DNA of 5,470 nucleotides, taken from Deltaproteobacteria bacterium. Lineage in GTDB: Bacteria > Desulfobacterota > Desulfobacteria > Desulfobacterales > ETH-SRB1. The stretch lies in assembly GCA_019309665.1 (NCBI GenBank), contig JAFDFV010000135.1, forward strand, positions 1-5,470, in the 5' to 3' direction. The notes under the pieces were generated by a model, which was not told the DNA's origin, did not search any database, and worked only from the letters and a program-made list of their open reading frames with translations. Below are positions 5,431 to 5,470 of this stretch, one piece after another (the first letter of the stretch is position 1; every line of letters begins with the position of its first letter). Made by a program: the position numbers and the translations under genes.

Positions 5431-5470
5431 ATAAAATCACTCTATTACGAAACAAGTTTGCATAATTTCT

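Overview
The window is a stretch of a bacterial surface-polysaccharide (O-antigen or capsule type) gene cluster, all on the + strand, flanked by decayed accessory genes. Base composition is mixed: about 45-55% GC by eye over the sugar genes and nearer 30-37% over the right end. A REP/dRS3-like 20-base palindrome (ATTCCC-N8-GGGAAT) sits in front of the cluster. Together with the protein style this fits a Gram-negative bacterium with a mosaic genome, possibly a proteobacterium or Desulfobacterota member. No feature here fixes the taxon.

Layout, left to right. (1) 2-175: the C-terminal end of a HicA-like toxin gene entering from the left edge. (2) 176-622: a 447-base stretch with no supportable gene. 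It holds two small hairpins just after the HicA stop and the palindromic repeat at 519-538. (3) 623-2146: a complete Wzx-like oligosaccharide flippase starting at TTG. (4) 2161-2507: the C-terminal end of a class I SAM-dependent methyltransferase, 5'-truncated and frameshifted in an A7 run. (5) 2517-3473: a complete GT2 glycosyltransferase of the WbbL/rhamnosyltransferase type. (6) 3470-4540: a complete GT4 glycosyltransferase, overlapping the previous gene by ATGA. (7) 4541-4736: the first ~65 codons of an asparagine synthetase (AsnB-type) gene, abutting the GT4 stop, frameshifted in another A7 run and cut off. A strong intrinsic-terminator-like hairpin plus T8 lies inside its codons. (8) 4757 to about 5430, minus strand: a degraded AAA/DUF4143 ATPase gene with an internal deletion, no visible P-loop and two tandem in-frame TAA codons.

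How the genes work together: the two glycosyltransferases would add sugars to a lipid-linked repeat unit at the cytoplasmic face of the inner membrane, and the flippase would move that unit to the periplasmic face. The methyltransferase and the glutamine-dependent amidotransferase/synthetase probably once modified or amidated the sugar precursor, but both are broken here.

I did not find a convincing undescribed system. The most notable points are the accumulation of broken genes around three intact ones, the terminator-like structure formed by asnB codons, and the junction where asnB homology stops about 35 bases from the end of the DUF4143 pseudogene.
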